A stretch of 64,000 nt of DNA. Origin: Paraburkholderia elongata. Its GTDB lineage: Bacteria; Pseudomonadota; Gammaproteobacteria; Burkholderiales; Burkholderiaceae. The stretch lies in NCBI RefSeq assembly GCF_013177735.1, contig NZ_WOEZ01000183.1:1-64000 (forward strand), written 5' to 3'. The position numbers were made by a program, and so were the translations under genes. Below the pieces are notes generated by a model that had not been told where the DNA came from, did not search any database, and saw only the letters and a program-made list of their open reading frames with translations. Positions 8,506 to 16,805 of the stretch are shown piece by piece (position 1 is the stretch's first letter; each line of letters starts with the position of its first letter).

Positions 8506-9957
8506 TCAGAACGGGTAATGACGCGGCGTGGTTTGCACGGTAATCCAGCGCAAATCCGTAAATTCAGCGATTCCCGCCTGCCCGCCGAAGCGCCCAAAGC
8601 CGCTGCCCTTCACGCCACCGAACGGCATTTGCGCTTCGTCGTGAACGGTCGGCCCGTTGACGTGACAGATGCCCGATTCGATGCGCCTTGCGACATTCAT
8701 CGCGCGCGCGACATCACGGCTGAACACCGCCGACGAAAGCCCATACTCGTTGTCGTTCGCACAGGCGACGGCTTCAACTTCGCCGTTCACGCGCACGATG
8801 CCCTTCACAGGCCCGAACGATTCTTCGCCATAAATGCGCATAGCGGGTGTGACGTGGTCGAGCAGCGTGGCGGGCATCAAGGTGCTGTCCGCCTTACCGC
8901 CGCAGACGAGCGTGGCGCCTTTGGCCAGCGCGTCGTCTATCAGCGCATTGCAGCGTTCCACCGCGCTCATATCGACGACCGATCCCAACACCACCGGCCC
9001 TTTTCGCGGGTCGCCGAGCGGCAGGCCCCGCGCTTTCTGCGCGAGCTTTGCAACGAACGAGTCCGCGATCCGTTCATCGACGATGATCCGTTCCGTCGAC
9101 ATGCAGATCTGCCCCGAGTTGGCGAACGCGCCGAATGCAGCGGCGTTGACGGCTGCATCGAGATCCGCGTCGTCGAGCACGATCAACGGCGCCTTTCCGC
9201 CGAGCTCCAGCACCGACGGCTTCAGATAGCGCGCACACGTGGCCGCGATGATCTTGCCCACATGCGTGGAGCCGGTGAAATTGACTCGCCGCACTTTCGG
9301 ATGCGCGATCAGCGCCTCGACCACTGCGCCTGCATCGGCCGGTGCGTTGGTGACGAAGTTCACCACGCCCTTCGGCAAGCCCGCTTCCTGCAAGACATCG
9401 ATAATCAGGCCGTGCGTGCCGGGGCAAATTTCCGAGCCCTTCAGCACGACCGTATTTCCGCATGCGAGCGGCAACGCAATCGCGCGCACCGCGAGGATCA
9501 CCGGCGCGTTCCACGGCGCGATGCCGAGCACGACACCGGCTGGCTGACGCACGCCCATCGCGAGACTGCCGGGCACGTCGGATGGAATCAGTTCGCCGCC
9601 GATCTGCGTGGTGAGCGCCGCCGCCTCCATCAAACCGCCGGCGGCGAGATGCACATTGAACCCCGCCCACATCGCCGATGCGCCCGTCTCCGCTGCCATC
9701 ACCGCGGCGAACGCAGCGCTTCGCGCTTCCAACGCATGCGCGGCCTTCATCAGCAGCGCGCGGCGCTCGCTCGGCCCCAGCGCGGACCATGCCGGAAACG
9801 CCGCTGCGGCGGCGTCAGCGGCGGCTACCGCGTCGGCGACCGTCGCTGCGGGGGCGCGCGTCGCGGCTTCGCCGTCGAGCGGATTGCGGCGCTCGAAGGT
9901 GGCGCCGTTGCTCGCTTGCACTGCTGCGCCGTTGATCAGCATCGAAATACTCTGCAT
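8506..9957 (-). CDS. Aromatic aldehyde dehydrogenase (benzaldehyde/vanillin type)
   Basis: NAD(P)-dependent aldehyde dehydrogenase, 483 aa, predicted to oxidise the benzaldehyde released by the adjacent decarboxylase to benzoate. Visible motifs: APWNAPVIL, the coenzyme loop FTGSTHVGK, the general base in LELGGKAP, the nucleophile in SGQICMSTERIIV and the C-terminal PFGGVKGSGFGRFGG. The SGQICMSTERI string is shared with vanillin and salicylaldehyde dehydrogenases. It lies 54 bases downstream of benzoylformate decarboxylase on the same strand. The exact substrate is inferred from context. Confidence 0.87.
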   Translation of the reverse strand: MQSISMLINGAAVQASNGATFERRNPLDGEAATRAPAATVADAVAAADAAAAAFPAWSALGPSERRALLMKAAHALEARSAAFAAVMAAETGASAMWAGFNVHLAAGGLMEAAALTTQIGGELIPSDVPGSLAMGVRQPAGVVLGIAPWNAPVILAVRAIALPLACGNTVVLKGSEICPGTHGLIIDVLQEAGLPKGVVNFVTNAPADAGAVVEALIAHPKVRRVNFTGSTHVGKIIAATCARYLKPSVLELGGKAPLIVLDDADLDAAVNAAAFGAFANSGQICMSTERIIVDERIADSFVAKLAQKARGLPLGDPRKGPVVLGSVVDMSAVERCNALIDDALAKGATLVCGGKADSTLMPATLLDHVTPAMRIYGEESFGPVKGIVRVNGEVEAVACANDNEYGLSSAVFSRDVARAMNVARRIESGICHVNGPTVHDEAQMPFGGVKGSGFGRFGGQAGIAEFTDLRWITVQTTPRHYPF

Positions 9958-10011
9958 CGTGTTGTCTCCTGCGGAAAGTTTTATGAATGCGGGCGTGGCG
10001 CTCGCTTGAGG

Positions 10012-11631
10012 TCAAGCCACGACGACTTCGACCAGCATCGGTCCGGATGAGGCCAACGCGTCACGCAGAACGTCATGCAGGCGTTCGGCATCGGTGACGC
10101 GCGTGCCCCGGCAACCCATGCCTGCTGCAAGCGCCACGAAGTCGAGTCCCGGTAGATCGGTGCCCTGCACAGGATCGGCCGGACCAAAACCGAATTCCGG
10201 CGCGAAGTCCTGCAACGCGGCATAGCGGGAATTGTTCAGGATCACGAATGTGATCGGCAGTTTCATCTGCACAGCGCTATAGATGGCCTGGATCGAATAC
10301 ATGCTGGAGCCGTCGCCGATCAGCCCGATCACGCGCGTGCCGGGCTTCGCCAACGCCACGCCGACAGCAGCCGGCATGCCATAACCTAGGCCGCCGCTGT
10401 CCATCGTGTAGAAGGTGCCGCTGCGCGTGAACGGCAGATAGCTCTGCATTACCGGCCGTGAACTCGGTGCCTCCTCGACCACGATATCGTCCGCATGGCG
10501 CACTTCGGCGAGGGTCTGCAACGCGAACGCCACCGACATCAACGCAGACGGTTCCGCGCGCGGACACGCGGCGCGTGGCGCGGGCAAAGGGCGTGTCTTC
10601 GGTGCGGGCCGCGTCAGCAGATCGGCCACGCCGAGACGAATATTGCCGACCACTGCCGTACCGATCGGCGCCCACGCCGCGATAGCCGGGTCGTCGATCA
10701 ACTGGCACAGCGTTGCACCGGCAGGGAGATGCGGGCCGCGCCCTTCGACGTGATATGTGAAAGCCGGCGCGCCGATCACGAAAACCAGGTCATGGCCGCC
10801 GAGCAGTTCGACGATCTTCTCGCGCATAGCCGGCAAGAAACCGGCGAACAGACGATGGTCTTCGGGGAATGCGCAGCGGCCTGTCATCGGCGCGACGAAC
10901 ACGCGGGCATTGTGGCGTTCGGCGAGACTCACCACTTCGTCCCAGCCACCGGCCCGCTCGACTGCGCCGCCGACCACGAAAGCCGGCCGTTCGCAGGCGT
11001 CGAGCGCCGCGCCGATCTGCTCCAGCACGAACGGCTCCGGCCGAGTCTCGGTACTGACTACGCGGGCCGGCACCGGGTCGGCCGCGCGGTCCCAATCGTC
11101 GACGGGAATCGACACCAGCACCGGGCCGCGCGGCTCCTGCATCGCTACGTGATAGGCGCGCGCGATCGCCAGCGGCACGTCTTCGGCGCGCGCCGGTTCG
11201 ATGCTCCATTTGACGTACGGCTTCGGCAATTCGGTGGCCTGGGTCGACGCGAGGAACGGGTCGACCGGCAGAATCGAGCGGGCCTGCTGCCCGGCGGTGA
11301 TCACGATCGGCGTGCGATTGCGGAACGCGGTGAAGATATTGCCCATCGCATTGCCCACACCCGCCGCCGAATGCAGATTGACGAATGACGCGTTGCGGGT
11401 GGCCTGCGCATAACCGTCGGCCATGCCGACCACGGCCGCTTCCTGCAAGCCCAGCACGTAACGGAAATCTTGCGGAAAATCGCGGAACAACGGCAATTCC
11501 GTCGACCCCGGGTTGGCGAACACCGACGTCATGCCGAGGCGGCGCATGAGATCGATGACGGCGTGGCGCACGGTGAACGATGCCTGTTGAGAGAGTCCCG
11601 AAGCGTCTGAACGGGGCGCGTTGCTGGTCAT
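10012..11631 (-). CDS. mdlC: Benzoylformate decarboxylase
   Basis: Thiamine diphosphate enzyme that converts benzoylformate to benzaldehyde and CO2 in mandelate degradation. The 539-aa sequence keeps the active-site residues known from the Pseudomonas putida enzyme: the serine in NPGSTELP, the glutamate in LQEAAVVGMADGYA, the histidine in NLHSAAGVGNAMG and the later histidine in GAPAFTYHVEG. The cofactor motif GDGSSMYSIQAIYSAVQ is complete. No mandelate dehydrogenase or racemase gene is in the window, so the entry substrate may be benzoylformate itself. An imperfect 35-base palindrome lies 15 bases upstream of the start. Confidence 0.88.
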   Translation of the reverse strand: MTSNAPRSDASGLSQQASFTVRHAVIDLMRRLGMTSVFANPGSTELPLFRDFPQDFRYVLGLQEAAVVGMADGYAQATRNASFVNLHSAAGVGNAMGNIFTAFRNRTPIVITAGQQARSILPVDPFLASTQATELPKPYVKWSIEPARAEDVPLAIARAYHVAMQEPRGPVLVSIPVDDWDRAADPVPARVVSTETRPEPFVLEQIGAALDACERPAFVVGGAVERAGGWDEVVSLAERHNARVFVAPMTGRCAFPEDHRLFAGFLPAMREKIVELLGGHDLVFVIGAPAFTYHVEGRGPHLPAGATLCQLIDDPAIAAWAPIGTAVVGNIRLGVADLLTRPAPKTRPLPAPRAACPRAEPSALMSVAFALQTLAEVRHADDIVVEEAPSSRPVMQSYLPFTRSGTFYTMDSGGLGYGMPAAVGVALAKPGTRVIGLIGDGSSMYSIQAIYSAVQMKLPITFVILNNSRYAALQDFAPEFGFGPADPVQGTDLPGLDFVALAAGMGCRGTRVTDAERLHDVLRDALASSGPMLVEVVVA

Positions 11632-11645
11632 GCCTGTCTCCTGTC

Positions 11646-11680
11646 GACCAGAGTTGGCGCTTTAGCGCCTTACTCTGGTC
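11646..11680. promoter_or_regulatory. Imperfect palindrome in the mdlC leader
   Basis: Outer arms GACCAGAGT and ACTCTGGTC (9 bp, perfect) enclose an inner hairpin GGCGCT-TT-AGCGCC. It ends 15 bases before the mdlC start on the minus strand, so it is either in the leader RNA, where it would fold next to the ribosome-binding site, or an operator. The symmetrical architecture is also consistent with a dispersed palindromic element. Confidence 0.7.
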
Positions 11681-11755
11681 CCATGCAAATAGTTGCGGTC
11701 GATGAGCGCCGTTTCTTGATGGCTCATTATCGGAAGCTCATGGTTGATTGAAAAT

Positions 11756-11776
11756 TGCCTTTTTTGAGAAAAGGCA
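11756..11776. promoter_or_regulatory. Candidate LysR operator upstream of mdlR-like gene
   Basis: Perfect 8-bp arms TGCCTTTT and AAAAGGCA separated by five bases, 12 bases upstream of the LysR start codon. The spacing and T-N11-A content fit a LysR-type binding site used for autoregulation. The shared divergent promoter with mdlC lies just to the left. Confidence 0.6.
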
Positions 11777-11788
11777 TTACTTTTAAGC

Positions 11789-12697
11789 ATGACTTTCAAT
11801 CTTCAGCAATTGCATGCGTTCGCAACCATCGTCGCGAGCGGCAGCCTGGGCCGTGCCGCGGAAGTGCTGCACGTCACGCAGCCCGCGCTGAGCCGCACCA
11901 TCAAACGGCTCGAGGATCAGGTCGGCGCGCCGCTGTTCGAACGGCACTCGAAGGGTATGCAGCTTACTGCGATCGGCAGCGCGCTGCTGCCGCACGCCAC
12001 CCTGCTGCAACGCGAAGCCGATCACGCGCGCGAGGAGATCGACGCGATGCGCGGCCTCGCGAAAGGAACGATTCGCGTCGGCGCGGTGGCAAGCATCGCG
12101 ACGCTCGTACTACCACTCGCGGTGAGCGGTGTGCTCGCGCGCTGGCCGAATCTGCGTGTGGAGATCATGGAGGGGGTTTGGGACAGGCTTGCGGACAGTC
12201 TGATGAAACACGAGATCGATCTCGCGCTCAGCATGGCGGTGCCCGACACGGACGAGATCGCCGCGATTGCCGATTGCAGATGGGAAGACACGAGCTATGT
12301 GGTCGCCGCGCTCGATCATCCGCTGCGAAACAAAGCGGATTTATCGCTTGCCGACACGCTCGATCAGCAATGGTGCGTACCGCCGCGTGGCACGGGTCCA
12401 TTCGAGCATATGCAGCACGTGTTTGCCGAGCATGGGCTCGGCATGCCGCAGATTGCCGTCGAGACTCGCTCGATCACGGTGCTGAAAAGCCTGGTGACGC
12501 GTGCGGGGTTTCTGAGCTGGATGGCAACGCCGATGTACGACACCGAAAGCGCGGCCGGCGTGTTCGATACGCTGCCGATTCCCGGCCTGGTCGGACGCCG
12601 CACGTTGACGGCGTTTCGGCGCCGTCAGGGGATTTTGCCGAGTCCGGCGGTGAAATTGCTGGAGCAACTCAGGCAGTTGACTGCCGTACAGGACTAA
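11789..12697 (+). CDS. LysR-family regulator of the benzoylformate cluster
   Basis: A 302-aa LysR-type regulator. The N-terminal helix-turn-helix reads GSLGRAAEVLHVTQPALSRTIKRLE, followed by the linker helix and a periplasmic-binding-like effector domain starting about residue 90. It is transcribed divergently from mdlC, from which it is separated by 157 bases, and by position should control mdlC, the aldehyde dehydrogenase and the transporter. Confidence 0.9.
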   Translation: MTFNLQQLHAFATIVASGSLGRAAEVLHVTQPALSRTIKRLEDQVGAPLFERHSKGMQLTAIGSALLPHATLLQREADHAREEIDAMRGLAKGTIRVGAVASIATLVLPLAVSGVLARWPNLRVEIMEGVWDRLADSLMKHEIDLALSMAVPDTDEIAAIADCRWEDTSYVVAALDHPLRNKADLSLADTLDQQWCVPPRGTGPFEHMQHVFAEHGLGMPQIAVETRSITVLKSLVTRAGFLSWMATPMYDTESAAGVFDTLPIPGLVGRRTLTAFRRRQGILPSPAVKLLEQLRQLTAVQD

Positions 12698-12751
12698 GTG
12701 CCGGCGCAAAACCAGCAGCGCCGGCTGCCTCGTTCAATGCTCAATTGCACA

Positions 12752-12789
12752 GCGGCCCTGCTTTCACATCGAAGTGAAAGCAGGGCCGC
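12752..12789. terminator. Strong bidirectional hairpin terminator
   Basis: Perfect 16-bp stem GCGGCCCTGCTTTCAC / GTGAAAGCAGGGCCGC with a six-base loop, placed between the ends of two convergent genes (LysR and DUF4148). No long T-run follows on either side, but stem strength and position support termination in both directions. Confidence 0.8.
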
Positions 12790-12842
12790 GTGCAACGATT
12801 TGAATCAGACGGGTGCGAGACTATCGCCCGCACCGCCGCCTA

Positions 12843-13169
12843 TTAATGACCAAAGTTGGCGACCGGAGCCGAATAGGAGCTCGGCGTCGTTTCAGTACGG
12901 CTGCCTGCTTGCGACGAACCGTTCGTTGCCGACCCATAACCGCTTGCTTGAGCGGTGCCGTTTTGCGCCGCGACGCGCGCCTCGGCTGCCTGAAGGTTTG
13001 CCGGGTAGTCGTCCATATTCGCTGTTGACGGGTTGTAGCCGGCCTTTTCCAGTTGGATCAACTCAGCGCGCACCTGGGCGCGGGTCACCGGCTGGCTGGA
13101 TTGGGCAAAAGCAGCAAGCGGCGCAGTGATGAGAGTGGCGATAACAACAGCTTCGATCAGCGATTTCAT
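12843..13169 (-). CDS. DUF4148 small periplasmic protein, second copy
   Basis: A 108-aa exported protein paralogous to the one at 3853-4182. Signal peptide MKSLIEAVVIATLITAPLAA then FAQ; DUF4148 core TRAQVRAELIQLEKAGYNP and QAAEARVAAQNG; Ser/Thr-rich tail. The ATG at 13169 has GGAGGTAG upstream at good spacing, so the longer frame starting at 13208 is rejected. Function is unknown for the family. Confidence 0.9.
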   Translation of the reverse strand: MKSLIEAVVIATLITAPLAAFAQSSQPVTRAQVRAELIQLEKAGYNPSTANMDDYPANLQAAEARVAAQNGTAQASGYGSATNGSSQAGSRTETTPSSYSAPVANFGH

Positions 13170-13317
13170 GACGACTACCTCCAGAGATTGTTTTATGCCG
13201 TGCTGCAAACCTGTTTGTTTGCAGCCAGTAGAGATAGTCTAGGAGTCAGCCTGTATAGGGTAAACGCCTAATAAGCGAATTCACTGTTGCTAGAATCGGC
13301 TTAATCACCTCGAAAGG

Positions 13318-14334
13318 TCATTGAAAGCTCGACGATAAGGCCGATTCCTGCATTGCCTCGCTTGATGACAACCCAGCGCCGCCATTTCTGCCGCCCATCA
13401 CCTGCCGGTCGCTTCTCGGACTCACGCCGAACCGCGCGCGATAGGTCCGCGAAAAATGCGAAGGCGACTCGAATCCGCATGCAACGCAAATCGACGTGAT
13501 CGACATGTCGGTCTGCTGCAGCAACTCGCGCGCACGGGTGAGGCGCAGTTGCAGATAGAAATGCGTCGGCGTGTCCTTCAGCGACGCGCAGAACAGCCGC
13601 TCCAGCTGCCGCCGCGTCACGCTGATCTCCTGGGCGAGTTGGTCGGGTGTCAGCGGCTCTTCCATGTGCTGTTCCATTGCGCCGATCACCTGAATCAGCT
13701 TGCGGTTGTGCACGCCGTAACGTGCCGCGATTTCCATTCGCTGATGGTCCGAACGCTGCCGGATCCGGCTCACGACAAACTGTTCCGATACCGCCGAGGC
13801 CAACGCTGCGCCATGCTTGCGGCCGATCAGGTCGAGCATCATGTCGATCGACGCCGTGCCGCCCGCACACGTGATGCGCCGCACGCCGATTTCGAACAGC
13901 TCCTGGCTTGCGTTCAGCGAGGCATAGCGCTCGCGAAACGCCGACAACGCTTCCCAATGGACGGTCACGCTATCCGAGCCGCTGAGGAGCCCTGCTTCCG
14001 CGAGGACGAAGCTGCCCGTATCGATGCCGCCGAGCGTCGCGCCGGCGCGCTCGAGCCGCTTCAGGCAATCGCCGAGCACGCGCGTATAGCAGGCGAGCGG
14101 CTCGAAGCCCGCGACGACGAACACCGTCTGCGCCTCATGGACGTCGGCGATTGCCGCGTCCGCGTTGATCGAAATGCCGTTGCTGGCCGCAACCGGCGCG
14201 CCGTCGAGACTCAGAATGCGCCAGCGGTAGAGATCGCCGCGAAAGCGGTTCGCCACGCGCAACGGCTCGACCGCCGACATGAAACCGATCGCCGAAAAGC
14301 CCGGCAGCAGCAGAAACGACATATCTTCGGGCAT
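13318..14334 (-). CDS. cdhR: GlxA/AraC-type activator of carnitine catabolism
   Basis: A 338-aa regulator with an N-terminal DJ-1/PfpI-like glutamine amidotransferase fold (starting MSFLLLPGFSAIGFMSAVEP) and a C-terminal AraC DNA-binding domain (helix-turn-helix around PLTPDQLAQEISVTRRQLERLF and a second near SITSICVACGFESPSHFSR). In Pseudomonas the carnitine regulator CdhR has this architecture and sits divergent from caiX-cdhCAB-hocS, exactly as here. The name is assigned from architecture plus context; other GlxA-type regulators such as GbdR look similar. Confidence 0.85.
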   Translation of the reverse strand: MPEDMSFLLLPGFSAIGFMSAVEPLRVANRFRGDLYRWRILSLDGAPVAASNGISINADAAIADVHEAQTVFVVAGFEPLACYTRVLGDCLKRLERAGATLGGIDTGSFVLAEAGLLSGSDSVTVHWEALSAFRERYASLNASQELFEIGVRRITCAGGTASIDMMLDLIGRKHGAALASAVSEQFVVSRIRQRSDHQRMEIAARYGVHNRKLIQVIGAMEQHMEEPLTPDQLAQEISVTRRQLERLFCASLKDTPTHFYLQLRLTRARELLQQTDMSITSICVACGFESPSHFSRTYRARFGVSPRSDRQVMGGRNGGAGLSSSEAMQESALSSSFQ

Positions 14335-14707
14335 CTTGCACAGACTCGATCAGGGACACTTATGGACACTCGGGGACACAAACCGCAAGCGGACGCGGGA
14401 TTCCGGGCGAGCGTAGCAAGCAGCGCGCGAGCCGGCAAGGCGCACCAAAATTCAACGCAGCAAATCGATGCTGCACTGCAATGACGAACGATGCTGGTTT
14501 TCCCTCGTTGTCGCGTGGGAGCAAGAACGGGTCGCAGGCGGTCGCTTTGGCAGGAATATGGGGCATTAACGTTACGTCATTCGTGCAGTTCAGGCATCAC
14601 TCAAGTATTACTCAATGCCGTATCGCGCATGTCCGGGAGGCCGCTCTGATTTTCTCGTTGCGGCCGGTTCGAAACACGCTGTTCAACGTGTCACAAGGGG
14701 GAACGTC
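14335..14707. promoter_or_regulatory. Divergent control region between cdhR and caiX
   Basis: The 373-base gap must hold both promoters. Close to the cdhR start, the hexamer GGACAC occurs three times at 14354, 14364 and 14374 with an exact 10-base period. Nearer caiX a repeated ACTCAA occurs in CACTCAAGTATTACTCAATG at about 14600-14620. The ribosome-binding site for caiX is the purine-rich AAGGGGGAACG before 14708. No further gene is seen. Confidence 0.55.
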
Positions 14708-15661
14708 ATGAAGTTACGCGTCAAAGCCTTGCTTGCCCATCTTGCCTGTCTGGCGGCCGTCGCCGCTGCGTCGCCCGTATTCGCACAGGATCCCTCCACC
14801 TGTCGCGCGGTGCATTTTGCCGACATCGGCTGGACAGACATCACGTCGACCACTGCGCTCGCATCGACCGTATTCGAGGGGCTCGGCTATCAGCCTGTTA
14901 CGACCGTCGCCTCGGTGCCGATTTCGTTCGCTGGCCTGAAGAGCAAACAGCTCGACGTGTCGCTCGGCTACTGGTGGCCCGTGCAAGAGAAGGCGATTGC
15001 ACCGTTCGTCGATTCGAAATCGATCCAGGTGCTGCAACCGCCTAACCTGACCGGCGCTAAAGCGACCTTCGCCGTGCCGAGTTACGAATACGAGGCAGGC
15101 CTCAAGACTTTCGCCGACATCGCGAAACACCGCGATGAACTTGACGGCAAGATTTATGGCATTGAACCTGGCAGCAGCGCGAACGCGGCGATTCAGAAAA
15201 TGATCGCCAACAATCAGTTCGGCCTCGGAGGTTTCAAGCTGATCGAGTCGAGTGAAGCGGGCATGCTGGTGTCGGTGGATCGCGCGATTCGCGCGAAAAA
15301 ATGGGTGGTGTTTCTTGGCTGGGAACCGCACCCCATGAATATCCAGATCGATATGAAATACCTCACCGGTAGCGAGGGCGTATTCGGTCCGAACGACGGC
15401 GAAGCACGCGTTTATACGCTGACGTCCCCCGACTATCTGACGCGTTGTCCGAACGCAGGCAAGCTCGTGAGCAATCTGCGCTTTTCGACGCAACTGGAGA
15501 ACGTGGTGATGCAGTCGGTGATGAACAAGGAAAAACCCGCCGATGCCGCCAAAGCGTATCTGAAGAAGAACCCGCAAGTACTGGATGCGTGGCTCGCAGG
15601 CGTGAAGACCTATGACGGTAAAGACGGCTTGCCCGCGGTGAAAGCCTATCTCGGGCTTTGA
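14708..15661 (+). CDS. caiX: Carnitine/betaine ABC-type substrate-binding protein
   Basis: Periplasmic binding protein of the glycine betaine/choline/carnitine (OpuAC-like) class, 317 aa. The signal peptide ends near residue 26 (ASPVFAQ). The mature part includes FADIGWTDITSTTALASTVFEGLGY, the ligand-binding SLGYWWPVQ and a later VVFLGWEPHPMN, with the tryptophans expected to form the quaternary-amine cage. No permease or ATPase gene follows, which matches Pseudomonas CaiX, a binding protein that works with a transporter encoded elsewhere. First gene of the carnitine operon. Confidence 0.9.
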   Translation: MKLRVKALLAHLACLAAVAAASPVFAQDPSTCRAVHFADIGWTDITSTTALASTVFEGLGYQPVTTVASVPISFAGLKSKQLDVSLGYWWPVQEKAIAPFVDSKSIQVLQPPNLTGAKATFAVPSYEYEAGLKTFADIAKHRDELDGKIYGIEPGSSANAAIQKMIANNQFGLGGFKLIESSEAGMLVSVDRAIRAKKWVVFLGWEPHPMNIQIDMKYLTGSEGVFGPNDGEARVYTLTSPDYLTRCPNAGKLVSNLRFSTQLENVVMQSVMNKEKPADAAKAYLKKNPQVLDAWLAGVKTYDGKDGLPAVKAYLGL

Positions 15662-15789
15662 CGGGGCCGCCCAGGCGCGGTCGGCTAGACGCGATTGGGT
15701 TTGACGCGGTCAGCTTTGACCCTGGGCCTTGCCCCAGTCGGGTCTCCATCCATCGAGTTGCGCATTTTCAATCCACAGGAACTACACGC

Positions 15790-16719
15790 ATGAATCATGA
15801 AGTCATCGTGACCTGCGCGGTCACCGGCGCGGGCGATACGGTCGGCAAGCATCCGGCCATTCCCGTCACGCCGAAGCAGATCGCCGAAGCCGCTATCGAA
15901 GCCGCGAAAGCCGGCGCCACCGTCGCGCATTGTCACGTGCGCGATCCGAAGACCGGTCGCGGCAGCCGCGATCCGCAGTTGTATCGCGAGGTCGTCGACC
16001 GGATCCGCTCGTCGGGCACCGACGTGATCATCAATCTGACGGCGGGTATGGGTGGCGATCTCGAGATTGGTCCCGGTGAAGACCCGATGCGCTTCGGCGC
16101 GGGAACTGACCTCGTCGGCGGTTTGACGCGTCTCGCGCACGTCGAGGAACTGCTGCCGGAAATTTGCACGCTCGATTGCGGCACGCTCAATTTCGGAGAC
16201 GGCGACTACATCTATGTGTCGACGCCCGCGCAATTGCGCGCCGGCGCACAACGTATCCAGGAACTCGGTGTGAAGCCGGAGCTGGAGATCTTCGATACCG
16301 GGCATCTATGGTTCGCGAAGCAATTGCTCAAGGAAGGTTTGCTCGACGCGCCGCCGCTGTTTCAGATCTGCCTCGGCATTCCATGGGGCGCGCCCGCCGA
16401 TACCACGACGATGAAAGCGATGGCCGACAATCTGCCGCCTGGCGCGCACTGGGCCGGCTTCGGCATCGGCCGCATGCAGATGCCGATGGTCGCGCAGGCG
16501 ATGCTCCTCGGTGGCCACGTGCGTGTCGGCCTCGAAGACAACATCTGGCTCGACAAAGGTGTGCACGCAACGAACGGCACGCTGGTGCAACGCGCGGTCG
16601 AGATTATCGACCGGCTCGGCGGACGCGCGCTTACACCTGCCGAAGGCCGCCGCAAACTCGGCTTGCCCGCGCGTGGCGAGCGGCAGTTGGAGCGGCGTGT
16701 GGCTAGACAGTACGCGTGA
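15790..16719 (+). CDS. cdhC: 3-dehydrocarnitine cleavage enzyme (BKACE family)
   Basis: DUF849/beta-keto acid cleavage enzyme, 309 aa, that condenses 3-dehydrocarnitine with acetyl-CoA to give betainyl-CoA and acetoacetate. Zinc-binding histidines are seen in GATVAHCHVRDP, and the metal-ligand glutamate lies in RVGLEDNIW; INLTAGMGG is the substrate loop. The ATG at 15790 follows an AGGAACTACACGC leader; the frame is open upstream but that stretch lacks family similarity. Its position after caiX and before cdhA fixes the substrate assignment, which the family alone would not. Confidence 0.9.
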   Translation: MNHEVIVTCAVTGAGDTVGKHPAIPVTPKQIAEAAIEAAKAGATVAHCHVRDPKTGRGSRDPQLYREVVDRIRSSGTDVIINLTAGMGGDLEIGPGEDPMRFGAGTDLVGGLTRLAHVEELLPEICTLDCGTLNFGDGDYIYVSTPAQLRAGAQRIQELGVKPELEIFDTGHLWFAKQLLKEGLLDAPPLFQICLGIPWGAPADTTTMKAMADNLPPGAHWAGFGIGRMQMPMVAQAMLLGGHVRVGLEDNIWLDKGVHATNGTLVQRAVEIIDRLGGRALTPAEGRRKLGLPARGERQLERRVARQYA

Positions 16720-16805
16720 CTCTGTCGCGCATCCGTTGCGCCTGATATAGCTTGATATAGCGCGCTTCGGAACCTGAGAACTCATAGGCAAAGGAAATAT
16801 CAGCA

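Noticed and set aside
8428..10050. 540-codon open frame antisense to the aromatic aldehyde dehydrogenase
   Set aside because: Arg/His-rich shadow of the GC-rich third codon positions; the opposite strand has intact catalytic motifs.
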